Shown here piece by piece: positions 16,660-24,523 of a stretch of DNA of 64,000 bases. Each line of letters opens with the position of its first letter. The first letter of the stretch is position 1. Source of the DNA: Bacillus sp. 1NLA3E (lineage in GTDB: Bacteria > Bacillota > Bacilli > Bacillales > Cytobacillaceae); contig NC_021171.1 in assembly GCF_000242895.2 (NCBI RefSeq), positions 248,001-312,000 on the forward strand, given 5' to 3'. Position numbers and translations under genes: made by a program. The notes below the pieces were generated by a model. It was not told the origin of the DNA and did not search any database. It saw nothing but the letters and a program-made list of their open reading frames with translations.

Positions 16660-17604
16660 ATGGCAACGAATCAACAAATTATCACAAAAGAAAATCAGCT
16701 TTCTACTATCAAGAAAAACATTGATATTCCAATGGCAACTAGTGATGCCCAAGCGTTCTTAATTGATACAATCAACAAGGCAACTACATTACCAAAATTA
16801 AACCCAATCTTCCGTGATGTTGCTGCAGGTAATTTAGATGCTTTAAGTGTTGGTCGTCGTAAAATTCGTGAGGCAAGCAAGGATGACGAACCGAACGGAA
16901 CTGGAGCAATCGGTAAACGTAAAATTCCGTTTGCAGTTAAGAAAGTTAAATGGGATGAATGGTTACAAAACGATGACGTCTTTTACTCTCAGGCGGCCCG
17001 TGGTGATGATGTAGAAGCAAAGGTTATCAGCATGATTCAGCAACAGTTTGCCGTGGATCTGCAAGACCTAATCTTTAACGGGGACACAACAGCATTGTTA
17101 CCAGATGGAGTGACTCCAGATCCTTTCTTATCTGTCATTGACGGGTTCGTAAAGAAATGTAAAACATCACCTTATAAAACTGTTCTTGGGGCAAATGAAC
17201 CTACTATTTTGGATTTCGTGAACCACATTCAGTTACTTCCAGAACGTTATAAGAGCTTCTCAGATATCTGCTGGAACATTACTCGTAAAACTAATGATAA
17301 GTTGGTTGCATTAGTTTCTAACCGTGCTACTGGTTATGGTGATGCAGTTTTACAAGAAGGAAAGATTACTAGAATTGCTGGTTACCCAGTAGAAGTTGTA
17401 GCAGAGTTACAAAGTGGGTTTGCTTGCTTATGCCCACAATCTAACTTAAAACCAGTCTTTACTCGTGATTTACGTTACATCCGCACAGGGGTCGGCGCAA
17501 CTGCAGCTGCTAAAGATGCGACCTACCATGTTCTTTATGCTTACCTTGACGCGGTTGTTCGTGAAGTAGAAGCTTGTGCATGGATGTCTGGAGATAAATT
17601 GTAA
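16660..17604 (+). CDS. Major capsid protein (XkdG/YqbE family)
   Basis: 314 residues with AAGAGAGGATG before the ATG. Typical capsid segments are VDLQDLIFNGDT and the C-terminal YHVLYAYLDAVVREVEACAW. It probably forms the HK97-type shell after scaffold cleavage. Order protease-capsid-connector is conserved with PBSX and skin. Confidence 0.88.
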   Translation: MATNQQIITKENQLSTIKKNIDIPMATSDAQAFLIDTINKATTLPKLNPIFRDVAAGNLDALSVGRRKIREASKDDEPNGTGAIGKRKIPFAVKKVKWDEWLQNDDVFYSQAARGDDVEAKVISMIQQQFAVDLQDLIFNGDTTALLPDGVTPDPFLSVIDGFVKKCKTSPYKTVLGANEPTILDFVNHIQLLPERYKSFSDICWNITRKTNDKLVALVSNRATGYGDAVLQEGKITRIAGYPVEVVAELQSGFACLCPQSNLKPVFTRDLRYIRTGVGATAAAKDATYHVLYAYLDAVVREVEACAWMSGDKL

Positions 17605-17616
17605 GGAGGAATTACA

Positions 17617-17922
17617 ATGCCAAAAGTTCAATACAAATCAAAGGAAGGTGCTCTCCACATTGGTGGAGGGCACTTCTTTTATCCAAATGATCCGGTTGAA
17701 GTATCTGTCGAGGAAAAAGAGCAACTACTAGCTGACTATGGAGAGTACTTAGAAGAGGTACTTACTCCAGAGTTACACACAAAAGCAACCCTAAAAAAAC
17801 TGAATAAAGAACAACAAGAAGCCATTATTGCTCAGTTCGATGGAGATCCTGTTACGCCTCGTAATGAAGAAGAACGGATTACATTAATTCTTGATCTACA
17901 AGAAAAGAAGGCGGCCGAGTAA
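17617..17922 (+). CDS. YqbF-like protein with C-terminal HeH/LEM motif
   Basis: 101 residues. An N-terminal beta domain (ALHIGGGHFFYPNDPVEVSV) is followed by a short helix-extended-loop-helix segment (TKATLKKLNKEQQEAIIAQF). The same arrangement is known for skin YqbF. Its role in the head is not defined. It overlaps the next gene by one base (TAATG). Confidence 0.75.
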   Translation: MPKVQYKSKEGALHIGGGHFFYPNDPVEVSVEEKEQLLADYGEYLEEVLTPELHTKATLKKLNKEQQEAIIAQFDGDPVTPRNEEERITLILDLQEKKAAE

Positions 17923-18329
17923 TGCCTAGGATTACGGCTGCAGATGTAATTGGATATACCGTTTTCGATAAGGTGAAACAAAGACCACCGACATTATTAG
18001 AAATGGATATCATCGAGGCAGACCAGGAAATTAAATCAATTGTGGGCCACACATTTAATGGAGTGGATACAGAGGGAAATCCTTTGTATCCAGCATTGCC
18101 TCCAGAGGTTGAAATTGCCTATTTAAAAATGGCGCAGTTCTTTGCTTTGATCAATAGCGACGAGTCAATCACAAAAGGTTATCAGAGCGAACGTATTGGA
18201 GATTACTCCTATACATTGGCTAATGGACAGACTGTTCGAAAACCCGATGTGTTTGACCTACTATCAGCCTATATTCAAGAAAAAGAAAAAACAACCGGCA
18301 ATACGAGGATGAAAATGAGGTCGATCTAA
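17922..18329 (+). CDS. YqbG-like head-tail connector (DUF3199)
   Basis: 135 residues, helical, beginning ITAADVIGYTVFDKVKQRP and containing MAQFFALINSDESITKGYQ. Position after capsid and YqbF-like genes and length match YqbG, an adaptor that docks under the portal. Coupled to both neighbours by one-base overlaps. Confidence 0.78.
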   Translation: MPRITAADVIGYTVFDKVKQRPPTLLEMDIIEADQEIKSIVGHTFNGVDTEGNPLYPALPPEVEIAYLKMAQFFALINSDESITKGYQSERIGDYSYTLANGQTVRKPDVFDLLSAYIQEKEKTTGNTRMKMRSI

Positions 18330-18673
18330 TGAGTTATCAAGATTTATTGACCGATCGTTGTGCCGTTTATCATCTAGTTGAGAATCAAGAGGCAGGTTCC
18401 TTTGGTGTTCCTGGGGAAACTGCCTATTCTTATCCAGTTCTTTCAGATTTGCAAAACGTCTCTTGCTTATTTGCAAAAGAGTCTACAAAAGTAGTGAAAG
18501 AAGAGCCAGGAGTTGAAATTGTTCAATCGTTCCGGGTTCATTTTTTAATAAATACAGATGTCCGGTTTAACGACAAGATTGTTTTAAATGGAACCAGCTA
18601 TCGTCTTGAGATTCCTCGAAATATTAGAGGTCATCATATTGAGGTGACTGCTATAAGGAATGATCTGATTTGA
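18329..18673 (+). CDS. YqbH/XkdH-like head completion protein (DUF3599)
   Basis: 114 residues. Starts SYQDLLTDRCAVYHL and carries a beta-rich core ending in GHHIEVTAIRND. Length, order and the opening motif match YqbH/XkdH, a stopper-type connector. Its stop overlaps the next TTG start by four bases. Confidence 0.75.
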   Translation: MSYQDLLTDRCAVYHLVENQEAGSFGVPGETAYSYPVLSDLQNVSCLFAKESTKVVKEEPGVEIVQSFRVHFLINTDVRFNDKIVLNGTSYRLEIPRNIRGHHIEVTAIRNDLI

Positions 18674-19215
18674 AAACAAGAGTGAAGGTACATGGAATAG
18701 AAAAGGTATTAAAAAAGATTGAGAGACTTGCGGATCCGGAATTAAAGAAGCAATTTGCATTATGGCTAGAAGCAACAGGATTTGAATTTTTGGATATTGT
18801 CCAAGATGAAATCATTCGCTTGCAAGTCGTTGATTTTCGTAATCTATTGAACTCCTTTAAAAAAGGCGACAAAGATAACGTTTGGGCAATAAAAAATGGA
18901 GGATTAACCCTTAATATCGGGACAAATTTATCCTATGCGAAAATCGTAAACGATGGGCACTGGACAGTTAAATCTAGTACACCAGGTGCTTTTGAATTAA
19001 AAAACGGAACATTAGCTAGATGGGTTCCGGGAAAATGGAACGGATCACGTTTTGAATACGATCCATCTTCTGATACAGGGATGTTATTAAAACAACAATG
19101 GATAGAAGGTCAGCCGTATTGGGATCAAGCCGTAGCCATATTCGAGAAGATATTTGCAGCTTCTTTTGAAAGGAAATTCAGGCAGTGGATTCAAAGTGAG
19201 CTAGGGGATGGATAA
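18670..19215 (+). CDS. XkdI/YqbI-like HK97-gp10-type tail completion protein
   Basis: 181 residues, starting at TTG 18670 within the previous stop (TTGA). HK97-gp10-type features include SYAKIVNDGHWTV, GSRFEYDPSSDTGMLLKQQW and the final YWDQAVAIFEKIFAAS. It probably joins head and tail. The end overlaps the following YqbJ-like frame by eight bases. Confidence 0.78.
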   Translation: MKTRVKVHGIEKVLKKIERLADPELKKQFALWLEATGFEFLDIVQDEIIRLQVVDFRNLLNSFKKGDKDNVWAIKNGGLTLNIGTNLSYAKIVNDGHWTVKSSTPGAFELKNGTLARWVPGKWNGSRFEYDPSSDTGMLLKQQWIEGQPYWDQAVAIFEKIFAASFERKFRQWIQSELGDG

Positions 19216-19607
19216 TGTGGAACAAATGCTAGGTTCGATTCGAGGGTATTTTTATTCCCAGTGGCCAGTCAAAGTATATTCAAAAACAATACCAGAAAAC
19301 ATAGAAACAACCAGCATGTACTTCCCTCCTCCCTAGCACATTAGATACCAATTTTAGTAAACAGGATTATGAAGTTGTCTATCTATTGTCGGTAAAAATT
19401 TTTCATAAAACGTCCTCAGAAGCTCTTATTCAGGCAGAAAAAATCGCAAATAGTATAAGACAAAATAAACGAACTATTCCTGTTTTAAATCAAGATGGGA
19501 CTATAACAGAAGATAAAATTATATTTTCAAAGATTGATTGTTCCATTATTGCAGATAACTTAGCTGTTATGAAGATTCAATGGGCGAAAGAGTATCCGTA
19601 TAGTTAG
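19208..19607 (+). CDS. XkdJ/YqbJ-like tail protein split by a +1 frameshift (CCC TAG)
   Basis: The first frame (ATG 19208, or GTG 19217 with AGGGG nine bases upstream) reads to MYFPPP and meets TAG at 19334-19336. The +1 frame continues without gap as STLDTNFSKQDYEVVYLLSV and ends at 19607. The joined protein of about 132 residues has a sensible length for this slot. The junction is CCC TAG, a sequence that favours +1 slippage because tRNA-Pro can re-pair on CCT while a stop waits in the A site. A simple one-base mutation is the alternative. Confidence 0.65.
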
Positions 19608-19618
19608 GACGTGAGTCA

Positions 19619-19789
19619 ATGTTTAAATTTAGAGTTTTAGTACAGTTTTCATATAACAATGATATGTACAATCCTCGGCGACAAACCTATCAACTTGATG
19701 ATGAAATCGTCAAAGAATGGGAAAGTTCCGGATATGTAAAAATCGTAGAAAAATCTGCGAAAGATGATAAAAAAACAAAGGAGGAATAG
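19619..19789 (+). CDS. Small tail-region protein, 56 aa
   Basis: ATG 19619 to TAG 19789, following GGACGTGAGT. The protein begins MFKFRVLVQFSYNNDMYNPR and ends in a lysine/glutamate tail. It fills the space between the YqbJ-like gene and the tail tube gene and resembles short accessory proteins in Bacillus phages. Function unknown. Confidence 0.6.
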   Translation: MFKFRVLVQFSYNNDMYNPRRQTYQLDDEIVKEWESSGYVKIVEKSAKDDKKTKEE

Positions 19790-19793
19790 ATAG

Positions 19794-20201
19794 ATGCGCG
19801 GAGTAGACGTAATTATTCAAGTTGAAGGTGCAGTCGCTGGAACATTTATCACTATTGCCAGTCAACGAGGTGCAAAATTCACGGAAGAAGTAGATACAAT
19901 TGAAACTACTAGCAAATCTTCTAATGGCTGGAAAGAGTATGATTATGCTTTAGCTGGTTGGAAAATTTCCTGTGATGGTGCGTATGTTTTAAATGATGCT
20001 GCATACGACAAGTTAAAAACAGCTATGCGGAATAAGACAAAAGTAAAAGCAAAATGGAGTGAAACTGGCTCGAGCGGTGACGTGGAAACTGGGGATGCAC
20101 TTGTAACAAGCCGAGAATTAGACGCACCTTATGATGCAGAGGTAACATATGCCTTTGAACTATTAGGAACCGGATCACCAACAACCGTTACTAATCCTTA
20201 A
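19794..20201 (+). CDS. Major tail tube protein (TP901-1 type)
   Basis: 135 residues matching TP901-1-like tail tube proteins: RGVDVIIQVEGAVAGTFITI, TIETTSKSSNGWKEYDYALA and ELDAPYDAEVTYAFELLGTG. Its presence without any sheath gene shows a long non-contractile tail, although the head genes resemble those of contractile PBSX. AAAGGAGG precedes the ATG. Confidence 0.85.
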   Translation: MRGVDVIIQVEGAVAGTFITIASQRGAKFTEEVDTIETTSKSSNGWKEYDYALAGWKISCDGAYVLNDAAYDKLKTAMRNKTKVKAKWSETGSSGDVETGDALVTSRELDAPYDAEVTYAFELLGTGSPTTVTNP

Positions 20202-20208
20202 TTTAAAG

Positions 20209-20232
20209 TCCGTTTTATACGGGATTTTTTAT
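20209..20232 (+). terminator. Hairpin terminator after the tail tube gene
   Basis: A short TCCGT/ACGGGA stem with a TTTTTTATTTTTTTT run. Because tail genes continue on the same strand, it is probably partial and keeps tail tube mRNA high relative to downstream genes. Confidence 0.65.
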
Positions 20233-20250
20233 TTTTTTTGAAAGGGGAGT

Positions 20251-20592
20251 ATGTTTCAATTGGCTCAATTAAATGTTCAAAACTTGCCTATAAACGGTTT
20301 GGTTAAAACAATGTCTTCAGCATCTGCAGGCGGCGATACTTTTACAAATGACGGAAATACTATCCTTTATGTAAAAAACGGAGGAGCATCACCTGTTACC
20401 GTAACCGTTAATTCTGTGGCCCCTTGCAGCCAAGGATTTGATCATGATCTTGTTGTTTCATTAGCAGCCGGTTCCGAAATTTCTTTTCCTAAGCTAGATC
20501 CATATCGATTCAATGACCTATCGACAGGACTTGTTTCAGTATCATATAGCACTGTTACATCAGTAACAGTAGCTGCGGTAAGACTTAACTAA
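20251..20592 (+). CDS. Beta-rich phage protein, 113 aa
   Basis: A threonine/serine/valine-rich sequence (GDTFTNDGNTILYVKNGGAS, VTVTVNSVAPCSQGF) predicts a beta sandwich. Such proteins decorate heads or tails in Firmicute phages. The slot between tail tube and tail chaperone suggests a virion role. AAAGGGGAG precedes ATG 20251. Confidence 0.6.
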   Translation: MFQLAQLNVQNLPINGLVKTMSSASAGGDTFTNDGNTILYVKNGGASPVTVTVNSVAPCSQGFDHDLVVSLAAGSEISFPKLDPYRFNDLSTGLVSVSYSTVTSVTVAAVRLN

Positions 20593-20609
20593 TTCAGGAG
20601 GGTATTTAT

Positions 20610-21005
20610 ATGTCTAACTTAAAAACCTATGTAGAAGTTCATTTTGGTGGAAAACAAAGACTATTAAAATATGATGTTAATTCAGCTTGTGACTTAGAGG
20701 ACCACTTTGGTAAAGGTGTCCCAGCAATTTTAAATGAGGAGCAGATTGGATTCCGTTTATGCCGAGGCTTTTATTGGGCAGGTCTTAAATGGAAGGAGCA
20801 TGGGCTTACGATTCAGCGTGTAGGATTGATGTTAAACAAAGAAATTCAAGAAGAAGGAAAAACCATCATGGATATGATGGAGCCAGTAATGGATGCGTTG
20901 AAAAAATCAAGACTATTAAATGCTCCAAAAGATGAATTTGATGAACAAGACGCGGTTGGCAACGAAGAAGAGCCAGATGAAGATAGTGAAGTTACCCCAA
21001 ACTAA
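20610..21005 (+). CDS. Tail assembly chaperone, short form
   Basis: 131 residues (MSNLKTYVEVHFGGKQRLLK onward) with an acidic C terminus. It takes the place of lambda gpG: a helical chaperone that coats the tape measure during tail assembly and is absent from the virion. Its stop codon follows directly after a CCCAAAC heptamer, which would shift a fraction of ribosomes into the next frame. Confidence 0.75.
   Translation: MSNLKTYVEVHFGGKQRLLKYDVNSACDLEDHFGKGVPAILNEEQIGFRLCRGFYWAGLKWKEHGLTIQRVGLMLNKEIQEEGKTIMDMMEPVMDALKKSRLLNAPKDEFDEQDAVGNEEEPDEDSEVTPN
20996..21002 (+). other. Predicted -1 ribosomal frameshift site CCCAAAC
   Basis: The zero-frame codons CCA AAC sit just before TAA and re-pair as CCC AAA after a one-base backward slip, entering the frame of the 21002-21307 extension. 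Heptamers of the XXXYYYZ form at the end of the first tail chaperone gene are a widely conserved device (lambda G/GT). Confidence 0.75.
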
Positions 21006-21307
21006 ATAAGGGTTTAAATTGGGTGCTTATTAAGCAAATAGCTTACGGACCTCTTAATTTAAGCCCTGAACAATTAGGTAGATTAACGTACGGCGAATTT
21101 TTGGACTTGTACGATGGATATAAGTGGCGAGAAAAAAGGCGATTGGAAATGTTGGCTTTATCCGCTTCGTGGATTACAGCTCCCCACCTTAAGAGGCCAA
21201 TTGATCCCAATGATTTATTAAAACCTGCTGCTAAAAAGAAAAAAGTTACCCAAGAAGAGAAAGAGCGTGTAACGAGAGAAATTGAAGAGAGATTGGGGGT
21301 GAGGTAA
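21002..21307 (+). CDS. Tail assembly chaperone frameshift extension (G-T like)
   Basis: After the slip at CCCAAAC the frame continues LNKGLNWVLIKQIAYGPLNL and ends ERVTREIEERLGVR, adding about 101 residues for a fusion of about 232. A GTG at 21023 could give an independent 94-residue product but has no ribosome site. The lysine-rich end abuts the tape measure gene, the expected partner. Confidence 0.75.
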   Translation, partial: LNKGLNWVLIKQIAYGPLNLSPEQLGRLTYGEFLDLYDGYKWREKRRLEMLALSASWITAPHLKRPIDPNDLLKPAAKKKKVTQEEKERVTREIEERLGVR

Positions 21308-24300
21308 GTGACCACAATCGCGGAAATGATGATCGAAATCGGCGCCGATACTTCTGATCTTGATCGCTCAACGAGGCGAATGGAAAATGAAATACGCGGA
21401 GTTGGCAGTACAGTAGCAACACTTGCGGATGATATGGGAACAAGTACTGCAAATATGCAGCGACAATGGCGGCAAATGAGCGAACAAATGAAACAGGCAG
21501 TTCGGCAAAATAAGGCAGCATTAGCACCATTCAAAGCTCAACAGCAGGAAATCCAATACGAGTTTTTTCAAATGGCTCAAGGTATGGGGGAGTACCAAGG
21601 ATCCACACAGGAGTTTATGAATGAGCTGACACAATTGGGTAACAGGAACAGACAAGTGAATGACCAAATGATCTCTAATAATAATCTGGCACGGATGGGA
21701 TTTATTCAAGGAATTGCAACTATGCTAGCCAAAAGTACAGCATCTAGTAAAATAGCTGCTAATTTTAATCGTATGAATAACCCATTATATAGAGTTAATA
21801 ACGGATTATTAGCTATTAGTGGTGGTATGGAGAGAATGGCGGCAAGAGGACAGCCGGCAGTATTAGCTTTAAGGATGTTGGGACCAACAGCAAGCATGAA
21901 AGCACTTAATGATATGACTATGATGATTACGGCGGGGATTATGCGGATGCAAATGGTGGCTATGGGAGCAGCGGTTGTAAGCGGGATTCTATATACTTCT
22001 CTAGCGAAAGCAGCGTATGAATCTGTTCCTAGCTTTAAAAAGGCTGCAGATGAAATGAAGGCATCAGTAACAAAAGCATTTGAACCAATGGTCCAAGCTT
22101 TTGCAGCTGTGGTTACACCTATTATGAAGGTGATCACGGCCATTGCCAATTTGGCCATAAAATTTAATGAAGCGCACCCATTTTTAGCCAAATTAATCGC
22201 TGGATTTTTAATGCTGATACCAATATTAACTTTAATTCTAGCACCATTAGCTATAGGGATCGGATTATTCGGAGGGATGCAGGCGGCTTTTTCAGCACTA
22301 TGGCCATTAATTGGACCTATTGTAACTGGGCTAGCTTCCATGTTGGGAACAGTAATATTAGTTTCAGCAGCATTAGTAGGTGCAGGGGCCGGAATTGTTT
22401 GGCTATGGAAAAATTGTGAGGGATTTAGAAAAGCCATCGAGGCTTCTGTGAATGCGATTAAATTTTTTGGACAAGTGATTCTTGATTTAGGTAAATATTT
22501 ATTCTGGGCAGCTGTTGGTGGTGACACTGCTAATGACTGGCTAGGTCACCTACCTAAAGGGTTTCAAAACGCAGCAAAACAAATAGGAGATGCAGTAGCT
22601 GCAATAAGTAATACTGTTACAAGTTTGGTTAAATATCTATTCTGGGCGGGTGTTGACGGTGACGCTGCCAATGATTGGTTAGGTCATCTACCTAAAGGGT
22701 TTCAAAACGCGGCACAAAGTATGGGGGTTTTTGTAGCTGCATTATCAGATTTAGGAAAATACCTCTTTTGGACAGCAGCTGATGGAGATTACGCAAACGA
22801 TTGGCTAGGACACTTGCCGAAGGGTTTTCAAGAAACAGCACAAAAAATGGGTATTTTTATCTCTGCATTAGAAGATTTAGGTAAATATTTATTCTGGGCA
22901 GCTGTTGGTGGTGACGCTGCTAATGACTGGCTAGGTCATTTACCAGAAACATTCCAAGGAGCAGCACAAGCAATTGGGCAGGCTGTAAGTAATATCAGAA
23001 GTACCATAATACAATTATTTAATGCCATAAAAGCGGCCTTCAGCGGTGATTTAACACCGCTGACACAAGTGTTTGCTCAATTGGCCCCAACAATCATTTC
23101 GTTATTAGTCGGAGGAATTCCTTCGCTTATAATGACTGCAGCTCGGTATTTACCTGCGATTGCTCAAGGACTTAGCAATAATGCCGGCTCTGTTTCCGGA
23201 GTCATAAACAACATCATCTCAAATGTTGTTAATCTGTTTACAACAGCTCTTCCGAAATTACTCACAGTAGGATTGCAGATTTTGCAAAATATCATTAATG
23301 GAATCACACAAGCTTTACCAGTTATTTTGCCAATATTGATTAATACGATAACGGGATTATTAACGGGAATTCTAGAACAAATCTCTATAACATTACCAAT
23401 TCTACTAAATGCCGGTATTCAAATATTAATGACTTTGGTAAACGGAATTGTACAGGCATTGCCAAGTATTTTTACTGCAATTATCACAGTAGTTATGACA
23501 CTTGTAAATGAAATTGTTACCAATTTACCTATAATCCTAAATGCTGGAATTGAAATACTCTTAGCGTTAGTTAATGGAATAACTCAAATGCTTCCACAAT
23601 TAATCACTTTGGCTCTAAATTTAATTACCCAAGTTGCAAATATGTTGATTCAGAATTTACCGATGATTATAGACGCAGGAATTAAAATTTTATTGTCTCT
23701 AATCGATGGAATTATTCAGATTTTGCCGCAATTAATAGATGCAGCTGTTAAATTAATTGTTCAGGTAGCAACAACATTAATTGATCAATTACCTAAAATA
23801 ATTGACGCTGGGGTAAAATTGCTTCTTGCTTTAATAAATGGGATAGCAAAGATATTACCACAATTGATTATTTGTGCAATTGATCTCATTGTGCAGATAG
23901 CGTCGGCATTGATTAGTAATTTACCTAAAATAATCGACGCTGGTGTTAAATTACTAAAGGCATTAATCAGCGGAATCATTCAATTGGCTAGTAGCTTAGG
24001 TTCGGCTATAAAAAATGACATCATCCCTCAGATTATCGACAAATTAAAAGAGGTAGATTTATTGCAGATTGGGAAAGACATCATAAATGGGCTTATAAAA
24101 GGTATCGGAAGCATGGTTGGCGCAGTCGCAAAAAAAATTGGTGAAGTTGCTGGGAACATTAAAGACACAATTACTGGTGCACTCGGTATTCACTCTCCAT
24201 CTCGCTGGATGCGTGACATGATTGGTAAAAACATTCCTCTAGGAATGGCTATTGGTATTGAGGCAGAGAGTGGCAGTGTTATAGATTCATTGAATTCACT

Positions 24301-24511
24301 GGCAAAGGATACTCAGAAATTTGCTACACAATTACTTCAACCACCAGATTTACCATCATTATCAAATCAAGCTTTAAGTCATGAAATTGCTCACCAATCA
24401 AGTAATGGCCAGCCTATTTACATTGAAATGGACGGACGAATTGTGGCAAAGGGTATCATGCCTCATGCGGTAAATGAAATCAGGCAAAAGACCGGAATTA
24501 AGTTTAATTAA
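21308..24511 (+). CDS. Tail tape measure protein
   Basis: 1067 residues starting at GTG 21308. Its length sets tail length. The N-terminal ~170 residues are helical and polar. Hydrophobic segments follow at about 200-225 and 295-370. Four copies of a LGKYLFWAAVGGDTANDW-type unit lie at about 393-550, and a long run of LPKIIDAGVKLLLALINGI-type units at about 650-895. The C terminus has the widely conserved GALGIHSPSRWMRDMIGKNI. It follows the chaperone genes directly. Confidence 0.92.
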   Translation: MTTIAEMMIEIGADTSDLDRSTRRMENEIRGVGSTVATLADDMGTSTANMQRQWRQMSEQMKQAVRQNKAALAPFKAQQQEIQYEFFQMAQGMGEYQGSTQEFMNELTQLGNRNRQVNDQMISNNNLARMGFIQGIATMLAKSTASSKIAANFNRMNNPLYRVNNGLLAISGGMERMAARGQPAVLALRMLGPTASMKALNDMTMMITAGIMRMQMVAMGAAVVSGILYTSLAKAAYESVPSFKKAADEMKASVTKAFEPMVQAFAAVVTPIMKVITAIANLAIKFNEAHPFLAKLIAGFLMLIPILTLILAPLAIGIGLFGGMQAAFSALWPLIGPIVTGLASMLGTVILVSAALVGAGAGIVWLWKNCEGFRKAIEASVNAIKFFGQVILDLGKYLFWAAVGGDTANDWLGHLPKGFQNAAKQIGDAVAAISNTVTSLVKYLFWAGVDGDAANDWLGHLPKGFQNAAQSMGVFVAALSDLGKYLFWTAADGDYANDWLGHLPKGFQETAQKMGIFISALEDLGKYLFWAAVGGDAANDWLGHLPETFQGAAQAIGQAVSNIRSTIIQLFNAIKAAFSGDLTPLTQVFAQLAPTIISLLVGGIPSLIMTAARYLPAIAQGLSNNAGSVSGVINNIISNVVNLFTTALPKLLTVGLQILQNIINGITQALPVILPILINTITGLLTGILEQISITLPILLNAGIQILMTLVNGIVQALPSIFTAIITVVMTLVNEIVTNLPIILNAGIEILLALVNGITQMLPQLITLALNLITQVANMLIQNLPMIIDAGIKILLSLIDGIIQILPQLIDAAVKLIVQVATTLIDQLPKIIDAGVKLLLALINGIAKILPQLIICAIDLIVQIASALISNLPKIIDAGVKLLKALISGIIQLASSLGSAIKNDIIPQIIDKLKEVDLLQIGKDIINGLIKGIGSMVGAVAKKIGEVAGNIKDTITGALGIHSPSRWMRDMIGKNIPLGMAIGIEAESGSVIDSLNSLAKDTQKFATQLLQPPDLPSLSNQALSHEIAHQSSNGQPIYIEMDGRIVAKGIMPHAVNEIRQKTGIKFN
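22485..22960 (+). repeat. Four tandem repeats in the tape measure gene
   Basis: Units beginning near 22485, 22626, 22748 and 22876 each encode a G/D-K-Y-L-F-W...NDWLGHLP segment. The first and fourth are nearly identical at the DNA level, which points to recent duplication or gene conversion. Unit spacing is about 120-140 bases. Confidence 0.8.
23255..23990 (+). repeat. Hydrophobic tandem repeats in the tape measure gene
   Basis: About ten units of roughly 20-40 residues with the pattern LPxIIDAGIxxLxxLIxGI, strongest between 23640 and 23990. They form a very hydrophobic helical rod. Confidence 0.7.
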
Positions 24512-24523
24512 AAGGAGGGGCGC

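Noticed and set aside
21706-22527. Minus-strand frame of 273 codons
   Set aside because: It lies entirely inside the tape measure gene, has no ribosome site, and its sequence mirrors the repeats of the sense strand.
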